In this document: piece after piece, positions 43,901-54,539 of the stretch
Layout of the letters: every line of letters starts with the position of its first letter
Numbering within the stretch: the first letter of the stretch is position 1
Origin: Gliomastix tumulicola
Taxonomy: Eukaryota; Ascomycota; Sordariomycetes; Hypocreales; Bionectriaceae
Length of the DNA stretch: 64,000 bases
Assembly: GCA_001599755.1 (NCBI GenBank)
Contig: BCHX01000001.1
Span: 3,906,001 to 3,970,000, forward strand
Direction: 5' to 3'
The notes under the pieces: model-generated
Databases searched by the model: none
What the model saw: only the letters and a program-made list of their open reading frames with translations
Told to the model about the DNA's origin: nothing
Translations under genes and position numbers: made by a program

Positions 43901-46565
43901 GGGTCCGCTCCCGGGAACCGTCGTCAGAGTACTCATCTCGCCCGCGCCGACGGTCCTTGGACTTGGAAGAACCAGCCACCGCGGCAGCAGCAATGCCAGC
44001 AGCAGCCCCAACGGCAACCGGCGCAGCGACCTCGCTGAGCTTCTCGGTGACAGACTTGGCATGCTCGCGGTCGGCGTTCTTCTTGTCCTCCTCGGCTCGC
44101 CGCTCAATCTCGAACGAGTCTCGCCGACTCAACCTGTCACGGACAGGCGGCCGCTCGTCGTCAGACGAGCTGAAGTGAGGCTCGCGGTCTACCGTCACCA
44201 TCATAGGCGTCAGAGGACGAGCAGGGGCAGAAGAATTCGGCACCATCCAGTCGTTGACCTGGAACTTGAAAGGGTCGACTTTCTTATCGTCGCTCTGCTT
44301 CTCCACAGCCTTGGACTCAACAGAAGGCTCGTGGCGATCCCGTTGGCGGTCGTCCCGCTTCTCAGGTTTCTTTCCATCCTTCTTGGACGAACGCGAGATC
44401 TCGCTCCGGCGCTCCTCGGGCTCGTACTCGACCTGGATCTGGTCTCGAAGGTCCCGGTTTGCGAGGTCGCGATATGTGATGCGACTAGAAGGCTTGTCGG
44501 GGGTAGCCTCATGACGCTTTCGGTCTTCCCGGTCCTCACTTCGAGATGCGCGCTTGCTGTCCTTCTCCTCTTTACGGTCGGACTTGGATGACTCCTTGGA
44601 TCTCTTCTTCTTCTCGCTGCGTTCAAGATCACGCTTCGAGTCCTTGTCATCTTCCTTCTCTTTCTCGCGCTTCTCTCTCCGCTCAGACCGCTCACGATCC
44701 GATCGCCTGTCGCTGCGCTTTGATGAGTCCTTGTCTTTATCCTTGTCCTTATCATCGCCCTTGGACAACGCGATGGCGCCCCCGGCAATGGCAGCCGCGG
44801 CAGCAGCAGGGACAACCCAGTCACTGCTGCCACCAGACCGCGCCTCCTTGCGCTTCGGCTCCTCCCGTCTCAAGTCATCATAGATCTTCGCGTTGTACAC
44901 GTTGGGGCCAACCGGCGTGACGGGCTTCGGCTGCTGCAGGGGGACAGGCTCCGGTCGGCGCTGGCTCGCCTCGCGCGGGTCGGGGAAGGTGTTCCGCTTG
45001 GTAGAGTAGGCATCAACCCTCCCGACGTCCGACATGGGGATCGGGTCGACTTCGCGCAGGGGTGCCAGGGGCTCGGACGTCGTGTGGGGGAGTCTCGGCG
45101 CGTCGGCACGTCTCGAGATGGGCCGCCCGTCCTCGCCGAAGCCGCAGGGCGTGTTGACTATGTCGCGGAGCGAGTTATACGGGCCGAAGAGGCGGGGATC
45201 TACGGTCGACGACTTCTGGCTGCCTCCGCGCAGGGCGCTCGACGCGACAGCAGCCCCTACGGCCGCGCCGGCGGCAGCAGCAGCGGTAGGCCTGATCGCC
45301 GCTGAGACGACGGTCCCGTAGGCCATGGACGAGTCCGCGCTGTCATCGGAGTAGTCGTCGTCGTCATCCGAGGCAGACTCCCAGTCCGACTCGTCGTCCG
45401 ACGACCCCCGATACGGCTTGGAGCTGCCCAGGCCACGGGCACCAGGACCAGCGCTGTTCTTCTTGTTCTTGCGGAACTCGTCGATCCGGCTCGCAGCGGA
45501 CACGAGGCCTGAGGGACGCGTCCGCCCCTGGAGCCGGAGGTCCTCGTCGTTCTGCCGCTTCGCCAGGTCGGATAGCTGGCGGCCGATCTTGAGGATCTCT
45601 TCGTTTGTGTTATTCCTGACAGGCGTCCGGGGCATGGCAGGCGTGGGATTATCCCGCGTATTGTAGTAGTCCGCCGCCAGACCAACAGCCGCGCCTGCAG
45701 CGGCAGCTCCAGCGGCAGCTCCAGCGACGGCGCCCAGTGCCGACGGCGCTACAGACGGGATATGTGACGGTGCCGGAGGCGGCACGTAGGAAGGCACCTG
45801 CGAAGGCGTATGCGGCCCGGGCTGCTGAGGATACCCCGGCTGCTGCTGCTGCTGCGACGGCGCATACGAGCCTGCATACGCCTGCGAAGATGGCCCCGCG
45901 TGCGCCGGGTATCCGTGCCCGTTCCGCTCGCTGCCGTGGCGCTGGCTGAAGTCGCGGCTCTTCTTCCGCGGGATGTACCCCGTCCCGTACGCCATGTCCG
46001 AGTCCACGGACGACGAGGACGAGTTGCCAAAGTACAGGACGCGGCTGCGCTTCGCCTTCTTCTTGGTGCCGCTCAGCTTGCGGCGCAGACGCTGCCGCTC
46101 CGACGGCGTCTTGAAGAACGTGGCGAGGACGCCGGCCTTGGTGTCTGGGTACCGCCGCGAGATGTCCATGTACGCCGACGAGGTCGAGCTGCCGGACGAG
46201 CTGCTCGATCCGGCGCGGGAGCGGTAGCTCATGTGGTTGTTGTTGTGGTTGTTGTATGGGGTCTGCTGCTGCTGTTGTTGTTGTTGTGGATACGGCTGGT
46301 ATTGCTGCTGCTGCTGCTGCTGCTGCTGTTGCGGGTAGGATCGTGACGTCGTCGCCGGGTCATTATAAAGAGGTTTGTCGTAAGTAGCATTGCGATTGCT
46401 GCCGTCGTCGTTCATCTTGCTACCAGCGGCGTCCTGGTAGTAAGACGCGGCTGCTGCTGACGGTTGTGGTGTCGGGTTGCTCGCGTAGTACTGCTCGTAA
46501 GCTTCCCTCTCCTGGCGTCTCCGTCGTCTGGAGCTCTCCGGGCTCCTCCGACCTGGATCGGCCAT
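25977..46565 (-). CDS. lah: Leashin-like giant tether ('involucrin repeat protein')
   Basis: Exons 46565-27483 (19,083 nt, 6,361 codons) and 27431-25977 (484 codons plus TAA) encode 6,845 residues. The 51-nt intron (GTACGT...CTGAC...CAG) joins KDMTDVY to DGFGEGRIGSPRSP in phase 0. Layout: Arg-rich start; poly-Gln (about 75-102); a Ser-rich block with YMDISRRYPDTKAG and VLYFGNSSSSSVDSDMAYG, typical of leashin N-termini; a variably conserved part to about 1,990; an acidic Glu/Pro/Ala core (about 2,000-5,745) with about 24 Lys clusters; an Arg/Ser/Pro region; then coiled coil (about 6,388-6,510) and a conserved helical C-terminus (EDYFDHRCQQLCSHVQQWVL). Leashin anchors Woronin bodies to septa or cortex; identity rests on the two ends and overall design. 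ATG 46565 is chosen over an upstream in-frame ATG (46682) whose extension looks like leader. Confidence 0.85.
34471..34686 (-). repeat. 108-nt tandem repeat in the leashin-like core
   Basis: ACCTCGGTGACGGGTTGTTC starts at 34471 and again at 34579, with the following roughly 100 nt largely matching. This is a 36-residue tandem duplication (core PSQPEEQPVTEVVEE) and a recent expansion inside the acidic spacer. Confidence 0.8.
37113..37165 (-). repeat. Hexamer CAGTGC/CAGTTC array coding Gly-Thr repeats
   Basis: Short tandem hexamers on the plus strand. In the minus-strand protein they give alternating Gly-Thr with one interruption (GTGTGTGLETGTGTGTG). A low-complexity expansion within the leashin-like exon. 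Confidence 0.85.
46260..46341 (-). repeat. CAG/CAA repeat encoding poly-glutamine
   Basis: Two CTG/TTG (plus strand) runs encode two Gln blocks separated by a Tyr/Pro segment near residues 75-102 of the leashin-like protein. Mixed CAG and CAA codons. Length is likely variable between strains. Confidence 0.9.
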
Positions 46566-48132
46566 CTCTGCTTTCTGTCTCTCTCTCTCTCTGTGTGTGT
46601 CCAAAGACAATTTACCGATTCGCGACGAGGCGGCGTCGTTGACGGCAGGTTTGATCGTCCCTTGGAGACAACAGAAAAGCAAGGATACTTTGGTATTAAG
46701 GAAAGGGAAAGATGGAAAGAAGCACGGTTTGTTTTCCTTTTAGGATGGATCCCCTTCCCGCCCCCCAGTCGCAATCCTTCAGCTGGTGTCTGCCCATTCG
46801 CTTGCCCGCTGTCAGAGTGGAGGCACCTTTGAAGACCGCCGGGCGGTAGTAATCAAGTCAGTCAAGTGAGAGTTCCCAGCATGTGGGGCCATTAGCCACC
46901 CTTCTTATTGCCTACTACTTAGCTAAGGTCGGCGGGTGGCTGGGGAGCTTCGAGTCTGGCCAATCAGACGCCGTCTTGCCACCGGCCCGCGTGAGTCGGA
47001 GTGGGGGGGGGCCCTCAGCCGAGACCAAAGATGTCGGGGACTGGACACTTTAACACCGCCAGACCACGTTTTCCCACCGTTGGAATTTGCCATGCCATGC
47101 CATGCCCAAATCTCAACACCCCCATCCCAAAACGCGCGCCTCGCTGTCAACGGTCTCAAATTGGAGAATCGGAGGAGAGTGGCTAAGAATAGTTGAGGAT
47201 TACAACGTCAGACGTATGTTGTTATCATCTCAACACTCAATCAATGAAACATTTTGAGGATTTTTCCCGCAGCGACCGTCGCCACAAACACGGTGAGTCT
47301 CCCCAAGCTGGCGAGTGGTATCGAATGTCTCAGATGCCTCGGCCGATGGCCCAGCCCGGGCACCCAAACGCCCCCCTCTCCATCTCTCCAGCGCAACACC
47401 AAAAAAAAAGTCTATACTTCGGTCTTGAGCTGTACATTCATCGCCCTGCCCATTCCTACCTGAATATGTACGGGAGAAATCCGTGTGCAGCCCAAAGCTG
47501 TCTCATCCGCCAAATGACCAGACACGACAGCCGGCCAAACCCACCAACAATAGCGACGTATTTTTGTCCGCCGTCACACACAGCTTCGGGGGGACCCACT
47601 GCCAGCTGGCTCTCCAAATGCACGGACACGTCAACCTATGTCCCAGAAAATTGTCAGGCGCTCGCCTGGCACGTCTGGCTCATCAATCTCCTGTAGCCCT
47701 CCGCAACCGCCCACCTCCACACCGGGCAGCCCGAGATACCGGCCTAACCTACAGGACTCTCCTATATCGTAGCCCAGTGCCTCAACATCACCTTGATACT
47801 CAAATGATAGCAATGCACACCTGTATTACGTAGGTACCCTATCTCTAGAAACACTGCTAGGTACACACAAGCAATACGTAGCCCGTATTACTATAACGCC
47901 CGCTGAGCCTGAAGCAAAATAAGGAAAAGATGACGTTGAAAAAAGTGAAAACTAGAGAGCGGCACCTGGTGCGTATATGCAGGGTCCGACACAACCAGAT
48001 CAGTATGAGATTCACAGGGCAGCTTCATCAATCTATGCCCATGATCCGACCGAATATAAAAGTAAGGAAATGAGCACGTAGATAACAGTGACGGGCCGCC
48101 TACCAGCGCCACCACCAACCAATGTTCTAGTT
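46566..48132. other. Upstream region of the leashin-like gene
   Basis: 1.57 kb before the leashin-like ATG. The leader next to the ATG has CA- and GA-dinucleotide runs in the sense of the gene (46577-46602). Frames here are short and compositionally random. It should include the leashin promoter and the RING-gene 3' UTR. Confidence 0.6.
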
Positions 48133-50408
48133 CTACCACACTCGCCTTCTCGTCGACGCAGATCCTGGGCTTGGTTGCTCTGAGTGACCACTGTTTCCAG
48201 GGTCAGGGTGTTCGGGGACATTCGCCCTGTAGGGGGCGGGAGATTCCGCATGATGCGGGCGGTCCGGTGACGGCGAAAAGGGTGCCATTGCCGCCGGACT
48301 CAGGCCAGCAGGCGGGACAACTGGAGCATCCGGCTGCATATTGTTTGGAGGGTAGCCGGGAGGTGCTGAGAAATGTGTCGGCAGACCAAAACTACTAGGT
48401 AGCGGCTGCGTATAGACAGGAACAGGTCCGTCCGGCCCGTACTGGAAGGCCACGGTCCCAAGAGGTTCAGGCCGTGTTCCGTTGATGATATCGAATGGCG
48501 CAGGGAACCCTATCGACTGCATGCTACTTGCCCAAGGATAGGGTGCAACAAACGAAGGCGGAAGTGGTTGACGAGGCAGATTCTGCATCAAGTGCGATGC
48601 CAAGTTCATCCCATTTTCTCGTGATGCCAGAAGTCTTGTCGGGGGTGGAAGAGTTTCCATGGGCGGAGCACGAGGCATAGGCTGGTGCTGGGTCTCGTGC
48701 GAGCTCTGAGATTCCGTCTGACTGCCATCAGCCAAAGCCGTCTCGCCACTACCATTGGAGCCTGGCTGCAGAGATGAATCCTCCCTGCTTAGCCGCTGCC
48801 TTGTCCGCCGCTGTTGGTCCTCGGAGTCGGAGGGAGGGGGATGTGGTCGAGCGTTAGCACGTCGAGAATCCCCGACCGCCCGATGCAAAGCCGTCACACC
48901 CTGTAGCCACTGCTGTCTGGCGCGTGCACTGTTTGATGTCCGTGTTAGTTAAAATCGAGCCCACGATTACGGCAAAGGTTCAAGGGGCGTATCTCATACT
49001 CAATTGCTTCACGGCGAGCTGCCTCAGCTTGAGGCGGGAGCTCACTCTCGTCCATTCCGAACGCCGACTCACGGCAGTAAGGGCAAGAATGCTTTTGACA
49101 GAGCCACTTCTTGATGCAGTGGTCTCCAAAAACGTGCTTGCAACGCGGTATCCTCAGCGGTGCTTCGTTGATGCCTTCAGGCCCCTCCACACCATACTCG
49201 TTGTAGCAAATGGGACACATTCTTTCCGCCGCGGGGAGGTCAGCGATTGGGACGCTCTCCAGAGATTCAATGTGGAGCTTGTAAGCCGCCGCCTTCGATA
49301 TCGGGTGTCTGCGGACGGTGTGTGAATGGGGGATGACTGCCACGTCCTCATCGAGGCCATGCCGCGCCTGGTCCATCCGACGACCCTCTCGGTCCATGTC
49401 GCCGTCCTCCGAGAAGGGCGGCAACTCATCAAGAGGAGTTTCTGGGGCGCCCGCGTCAGAATCCATGTTGTCATCGCCCGACTGGCCTCTGCTTCTCCGG
49501 AGCCTTGTGTGGAGGCGTGGACGACGCCTGTCAACTGAGCCAGCAGTGAGCTGAGCAACGCTTGGTATGCTCATAGGCTCGTTGTCTAAAAAAGCGAGAA
49601 CAGGTCAGCACACGAAGAGGGAGGTGTGAAAAATGAACGGATATCGCGCATATTATAACATCGCCAAGGTTTGCTTCGCCATGATGAGCGACGAATGCCC
49701 TTTGGGGGCCAACAACACAACGCGCAAAAACTTACGAAATCCACTACCATAGTTTGGCCGATATAAGGGATGTCGCCGGCGCGGAATTGGAGAAGTGGCG
49801 GTGGCATTGGGGCTGCGAGAGCTTCGCTCACGAGAAGGGCCTCCTACCCGCGGGCTGTTCGCAGCTGGACGAGGATGAGGGTTGAAAGGCGTCGGGCCTG
49901 CGTATGGAGTGCCATGTAAAAGCGAAGCCTCGTAGAGGGACCCAGGAGTGGCAATACCATCCAAGTGTACGCCTTGGAACATGGCAAACTCAACTGACGA
50001 GAGACCCGGACCGTTCGGGTCATCGGCCTCCCGTGTCCGTATCCCTGCCAGCAAACCGCGTGGAAGGGGTGGTGCTGGTGCTGTAGCCGGATTGCGGGCA
50101 GTATCTGTGGCCCGGGTATGAACATCGTGGCGCCGGGGGCTTAAGGGATTGGGGAGGGGACTGAAAGCTGCTGTCCTGCCGACTGTAGACCCAGAGACTT
50201 CGGTGGCGCTGTTTGGCGTCGAGTGGTGGTTCCGGGGCCGCCCATCAGCCCTCTGCTGGTTCAGGTGCGGGCACGGATGTGCGTGCCCTGAAAAGTTGGG
50301 ATCCTGAGGTGAGGATGAGCTCGAAGGATGGAGCCGGGTTGGGGAATTCATAAATTCCCTTCCATACCCCCATCTCGCATGACGATCCATTGAGTCGTCG
50401 TAACTCAT
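48133..50408 (-). CDS. RING-finger protein, probable E3 ubiquitin ligase
   Basis: Exons 50408-49736, 49585-49000 and 48928-48133 encode 684 residues. The only folded domain visible is a RING finger at 348-395: CPIC (348-351), PRCKHVFGDHC (373-383), then CPYC (392-395). The ligand usually found two residues after the His-Val-Phe stretch is Gly here, so the second zinc site may use the following His. Arg/Ser/Pro-rich disordered tails flank it, and the C-terminal 250 residues are Pro-rich. Introns are 150 nt (longer than typical here) and 71 nt; phases close. ATG 50408 (MSYDDSMDRH) is preferred over an in-frame ATG 19 codons upstream. Substrate unknown. Confidence 0.75.
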
Positions 50409-51047
50409 TCTGCGCGCGCAATGCAGCTCTTGGCCCGTCTCGAATCTTAACTGAGCCGCCCACAAATAGCACCTAACTTTGGCGGCCGGATGAGACTGGA
50501 CAGAGGCAGCAGCAGCCTGTGGTCAGCCAGTGAGGCGAAAGTCTTCTTGCCCTATCCAGAGCAGATGAGCTACGCCCTATCCCCAGCCAACTCTCCCTCC
50601 TCGAAACGAATGCTCGCCGTGTCCTCTGACTGTGGACGGACAAGCAGACTCGTTCGAAATGCAGAACGCAGGGAGAAATGGTGGTGAGTCGAGGACCCGG
50701 TCCGATCCGATCCGGGCTGGAATGTCCGATGATGAGTGTATTCCGAGGCAGATGCTGGTCGAGTCTCGGGTCAGATCACGATCAGAATACTGCTGACATC
50801 GAGAGCGACAGCGACCCGACAGAAGTGGCAGTGAGAGACCCCGATCCCCCGTCACCAAATAGGGCCGACTCGTGACGTGCGTCGCGCTGCCTCGCTACCT
50901 GGGCGGCAAGTGGGCGGCGATGAGGCCAGCGGAAGGGCGGATAAGTAGTGATAGGCCTACTGATTGAGCGATAGAATGTCTTGTCGACGACGCTGTGTGG
51001 CGAAAATGCCCACTGGTGATAGGATGGATGCAGTAGGTGAGCGAGAT

Positions 51048-51098
51048 GAAGAGGAGGAGGAGGAGGAGGAGGAGGAGAAAGAAGAAGAGGAGGGGGGG
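51048..51098. repeat. GGA-rich purine tract
   Basis: Near-perfect GGA trinucleotides followed by AGAAGAAGAGG and nine or more G. Purine-only over about 50 nt on the plus strand. Confidence 0.9.
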
Positions 51099-52033
51099 GG
51101 AACGAGTCGGGATGTCGAGGGCAGGCAGGCGCTGTAAGGCAGGGACTAGCATGCAATGCAGGTATCAGGTGACCTGGCCCGTGGCTCGTGGTGGGTGAGT
51201 GATTGAGGAAGGAGTGAAGGACTGGTGGAGGGCAGGTGAGGAAGGCGGGGAGCGAAGAGTGCAGGAAAGAGCGAAGGGTCGGGCTGCCGAAGAAGAGGAA
51301 GAGGGAGAGGAAGAGGGAGAGGAAGAAGAGGAGTGGGAGATCGGGATGAGATGGAAACGACGGGACGGTGAGTGAAGTGGAAGCGTGTGCGTGTGCGTCT
51401 GAGTGCGAGTGCGTGCGTGTGAATGGCAAATCCCCTAGTCAAGGGAGGGAGGGAGGGGGTCCCCAATTGCGACAAGATCGGACCAAACTACGCCTGTGAG
51501 CAAACGCAGCAAATGCAAGACAGGTACCAAAGATAAGCCGAGACGAGACAGGGCCGCGGTCGAGACAATGAGAGGAGGCGACTCCGAATGGGACACGATG
51601 AGCCGGGCCGGGCGAGACCAGCCAGGTATTCCAGCTTAAATACGGGGAGGGGGTTTTGATGGAGAGAGAGAGAGAGCTCGGAGGAGGATGATGGATGGGT
51701 GGATGGATGGACGGGTTGTGTTGCCGTATTATATGTTAAAGTACTGAGAGTGTTCCGGTCGGCGACAGGACAGGCGTCGGAGGCGCCCAGCCAGTTTATT
51801 CGTTGCTTCTGCTGTTGGTGTCTCGACTGACGCAGCACAGCGAGTTATGTATGTAATGCACGGACCTATAGCCGGCTGTGCAGGGCATCCGGCGGCGGCG
51901 GCGGGGAGGGAGGAGGGAGGGAGGTTGGTTTCGTCGCTCGCTTCAGCTGAGCGTTTGTCGTGCTGCTCCGTTCTTCTCTCCGTCTCATTCACCGGATCAC
52001 TGGGAAGCCAGAGTGGTGGCGGCCGGGGGTCAT

Positions 52034-52056
52034 GCTGCTGCTGCTGCTGCTGCTGC
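52034..52056. repeat. CTG microsatellite
   Basis: About seven CTG/GCT units in non-coding sequence. Confidence 0.9.
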
Positions 52057-53239
52057 GACGGAGCCCGAAGATGTTCGGTAAGCGAGTGGGCAGCAGGCGT
52101 CGGAAGAGCAGGGAGAGGGGAAACACAGAGCCAGACGAGAGGGGAAAAGGAAGAGGAGGGGGGCGAACGGAACGGGAGCAGAGAGAAAGGAAGACGGGAA
52201 AAAAGGCAATGAAGGGCTAGTGTGCCGACCCCGACAAGACAATAAATAAGCCCAGCGCTGCCCAGAGCAAAAGCAAGCGTGAGGCGGAAAGCAGAGCCCA
52301 GAGTCACGACTCGAGAGGCGAGCGATGATAGGACGGAGCGACGGACGCGGAGTTATGGCTGAGACACCCCAAAAACCCAAGAAGTCAATGTGCATGTGAG
52401 CATGGGATATAATATGGGCACTGCACGACTAGCCAGAGGTAGGGAGTGATTATAACGTAGTATGTATGCGGTATCACCCAGGGCGTCACCCAGGCTCAGC
52501 CAGTCATCAATCAGCACCTGCACGATGGAGATGGATACCGAGTCTACGGCGCCTACCTGATGGGCAGAATCCGGCATATCGTGTAGGGTAGAAATGCGGA
52601 TGGGAAAATGATACGATGCGATACGACATGAGAGGTATGACTATGACCCATCGATGATGAGGAGGACAGGCAGGACCAGGACCAGACCCGTCCAGCGATA
52701 GCCTGGAAAGGCAAAAGGTTGGTAAATGGTAAATGGTAAATGGTATGCAGGCATGGGCTCGCAGGCCGACGAAAACCAGGCCTTGGACGGACTGCAATGG
52801 ACCACTTAGCGAAAGCCAGATCAGAGACATCGGGTGGACTCAATTTAGCCTAGACGCAGTCATGCTCTCAGACAAAAAACCAGGAATGGAATGCAGTCCA
52901 TGGATGGCTGGCTCGTTCTCGGGCATCAGCTGACGGCCGACCCGTCTGGACGGATACAGTATAAGTCACAGTACGCGCACACTTCCAGGACAGAGAGAGT
53001 TCCGTTGCTCCCACCAGTAATACTGCCCCGACATCTTTATTACTTGATTGATCTACTCCCAATAGTACTCGTCTCGTACTCGGCCCCGGCACGCAGCACT
53101 AGCATCAGCAGCAGCTTGTGACCTGTGACCATCGGAACCGCTCACGATCTGCCCGCCACGACCTGCACTTTTTTTTCTCATTTCCCGTCTGCACATCCCT
53201 CGTGTCGCCTCTGCTGATCGTCGGGGATCACAGGAGCTG

Positions 53240-53283
53240 AAAAAAAAAAGCAAAAGAACAGAAAAAAAAAAAAAAAAAAAAAA
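53240..53283. repeat. Interrupted poly-A tract
   Basis: Two A runs (about 10 and 22 nt) separated by GCAAAAGAACAG. No retroelement sequence is recognisable upstream of it. Confidence 0.9.
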
Positions 53284-53669
53284 GCCACGACCACTAGCTA
53301 GTCTCTCACCATGCATTTTCCCCAGCCAACCACCGCCGCCACCGCCAGCCAACAAGCAACGAAATATGTCCGTCCGTCGGTGTTGTGTCACACAGTGAGG
53401 AGAAGGGGGTGACTCGGCGACTCCAGCAGCTGCAACGCGAAAATGGGCAGGCAGGCAGGCAGTCATCCCAGCCCGGCATTTACTACATTGGCACGGCTAA
53501 ACCTCCCAAACAGAACCCGATGGGAAAATGTGCACCGTCGAAATGGGTCGTCGTGGCAAGTCACAGAGCGGCTGCCCGCACTTGCGTGTGCGTCTTGTTC
53601 TCCTCTTTCTCTCTCTCCCTCTCCCCCTCAGGGCCTCTTCATTGGCCTCCTCTTTCATTGGCTTCACCA

Positions 53670-53700
53670 TACACACACACGCACGCACGCACGCACGCAC
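53670..53700. repeat. CA and ACGC microsatellite
   Basis: An (AC) run changes into (ACGC) tetranucleotides. Similar alternating CA/CG sequence recurs near 53800-53825. Confidence 0.9.
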
Positions 53701-54539
53701 CTCACACAACTTGGCACATGATTCAGATCAGCTCCCCACCACTGTCTTGTCCAGGTTCTGGCTGGGCTGGGTGCATGCATGTATACCTTACTGCACAAAC
53801 ATGCACACGCACACGCGCACACACCGATTCAGTGGCGACATTGGCAAAAGTCTTTCCGGCCCCCAACGCTCATTAGAACCCTGGCCAACATGCTGCCCGT
53901 GTTGGTTTAACATTAATCTGCCAGGCCAGGCCTCCCTCCGCGCGGCTCAGTCCACATTCTTTCGCTGGGCGGTAAGCACATTTCAAGTGACCATGCATGC
54001 ATTCCGACACGGGCTCAGCGCCTCGATACTGCTATTTGCCCCCCCTCCAAAGCTGATTGATGCCTCGTGCCCCCCCTGACGCCACGTCCTCCGTACTTAT
54101 GTAGCCATATTCCTAGCTCGTTTCATTAGGTCTGACAGCCAGAATTCTCCCAGCCGCTGTGAATAGGGCTCAAATGTTCGGCCAGGCAATCACGGAATAA
54201 ATGTGTTGGTGACTGCTGATCGCAGGGCGGACCTGTTGGTGGTGATGTTGCATCGCTCATGCAGTAATATAAGCAACCTGCCACCCCTGAGCTATTAAAA
54301 CAAATGCAACCGTGCCTCGTTTGCGTGCCTCGTTTGCCCACGAATAATTCCGCGAATGCTTTTCGGCCTCGGCCACGAAGAGTGCAGGCAAAATGTTCGA
54401 CCGAGGTGTTGCTCTATAAATGCTGATCGAAAGGGTTAATGTTCCGACAAGGGTGTGAATATTGTGTGTGTGATACATAGGGCATCCATATCGCCCGTCC
54501 CTTGCATCGAGGAGGAAAAACGACGCAAGCGCTCGACAA

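Larger units (their letters stand above)
50409..54539. other. 4.1-kb non-coding region with many simple repeats
   Basis: It lies between the RING-gene 5' end and the APC2 3' end. It contains GA-rich purine tracts (51048-51098, 51290-51335), a CTG run (52034-52056), poly-A (53240-53283), CA and ACGC runs (53670-53700) and many short frames but none with recognisable similarity. Probably a long RING-gene leader or promoter, or an unrecognised non-coding RNA. Confidence 0.55.

Noticed and set aside
46566..46682. Leashin-like start at the upstream in-frame ATG 46682
   Set aside because: The 39 extra residues look like translated leader (includes a His-Arg-Glu-Arg-Glu run from GA/CA dinucleotide repeats). 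MADPGRRSPESS at 46565 looks like a normal start.
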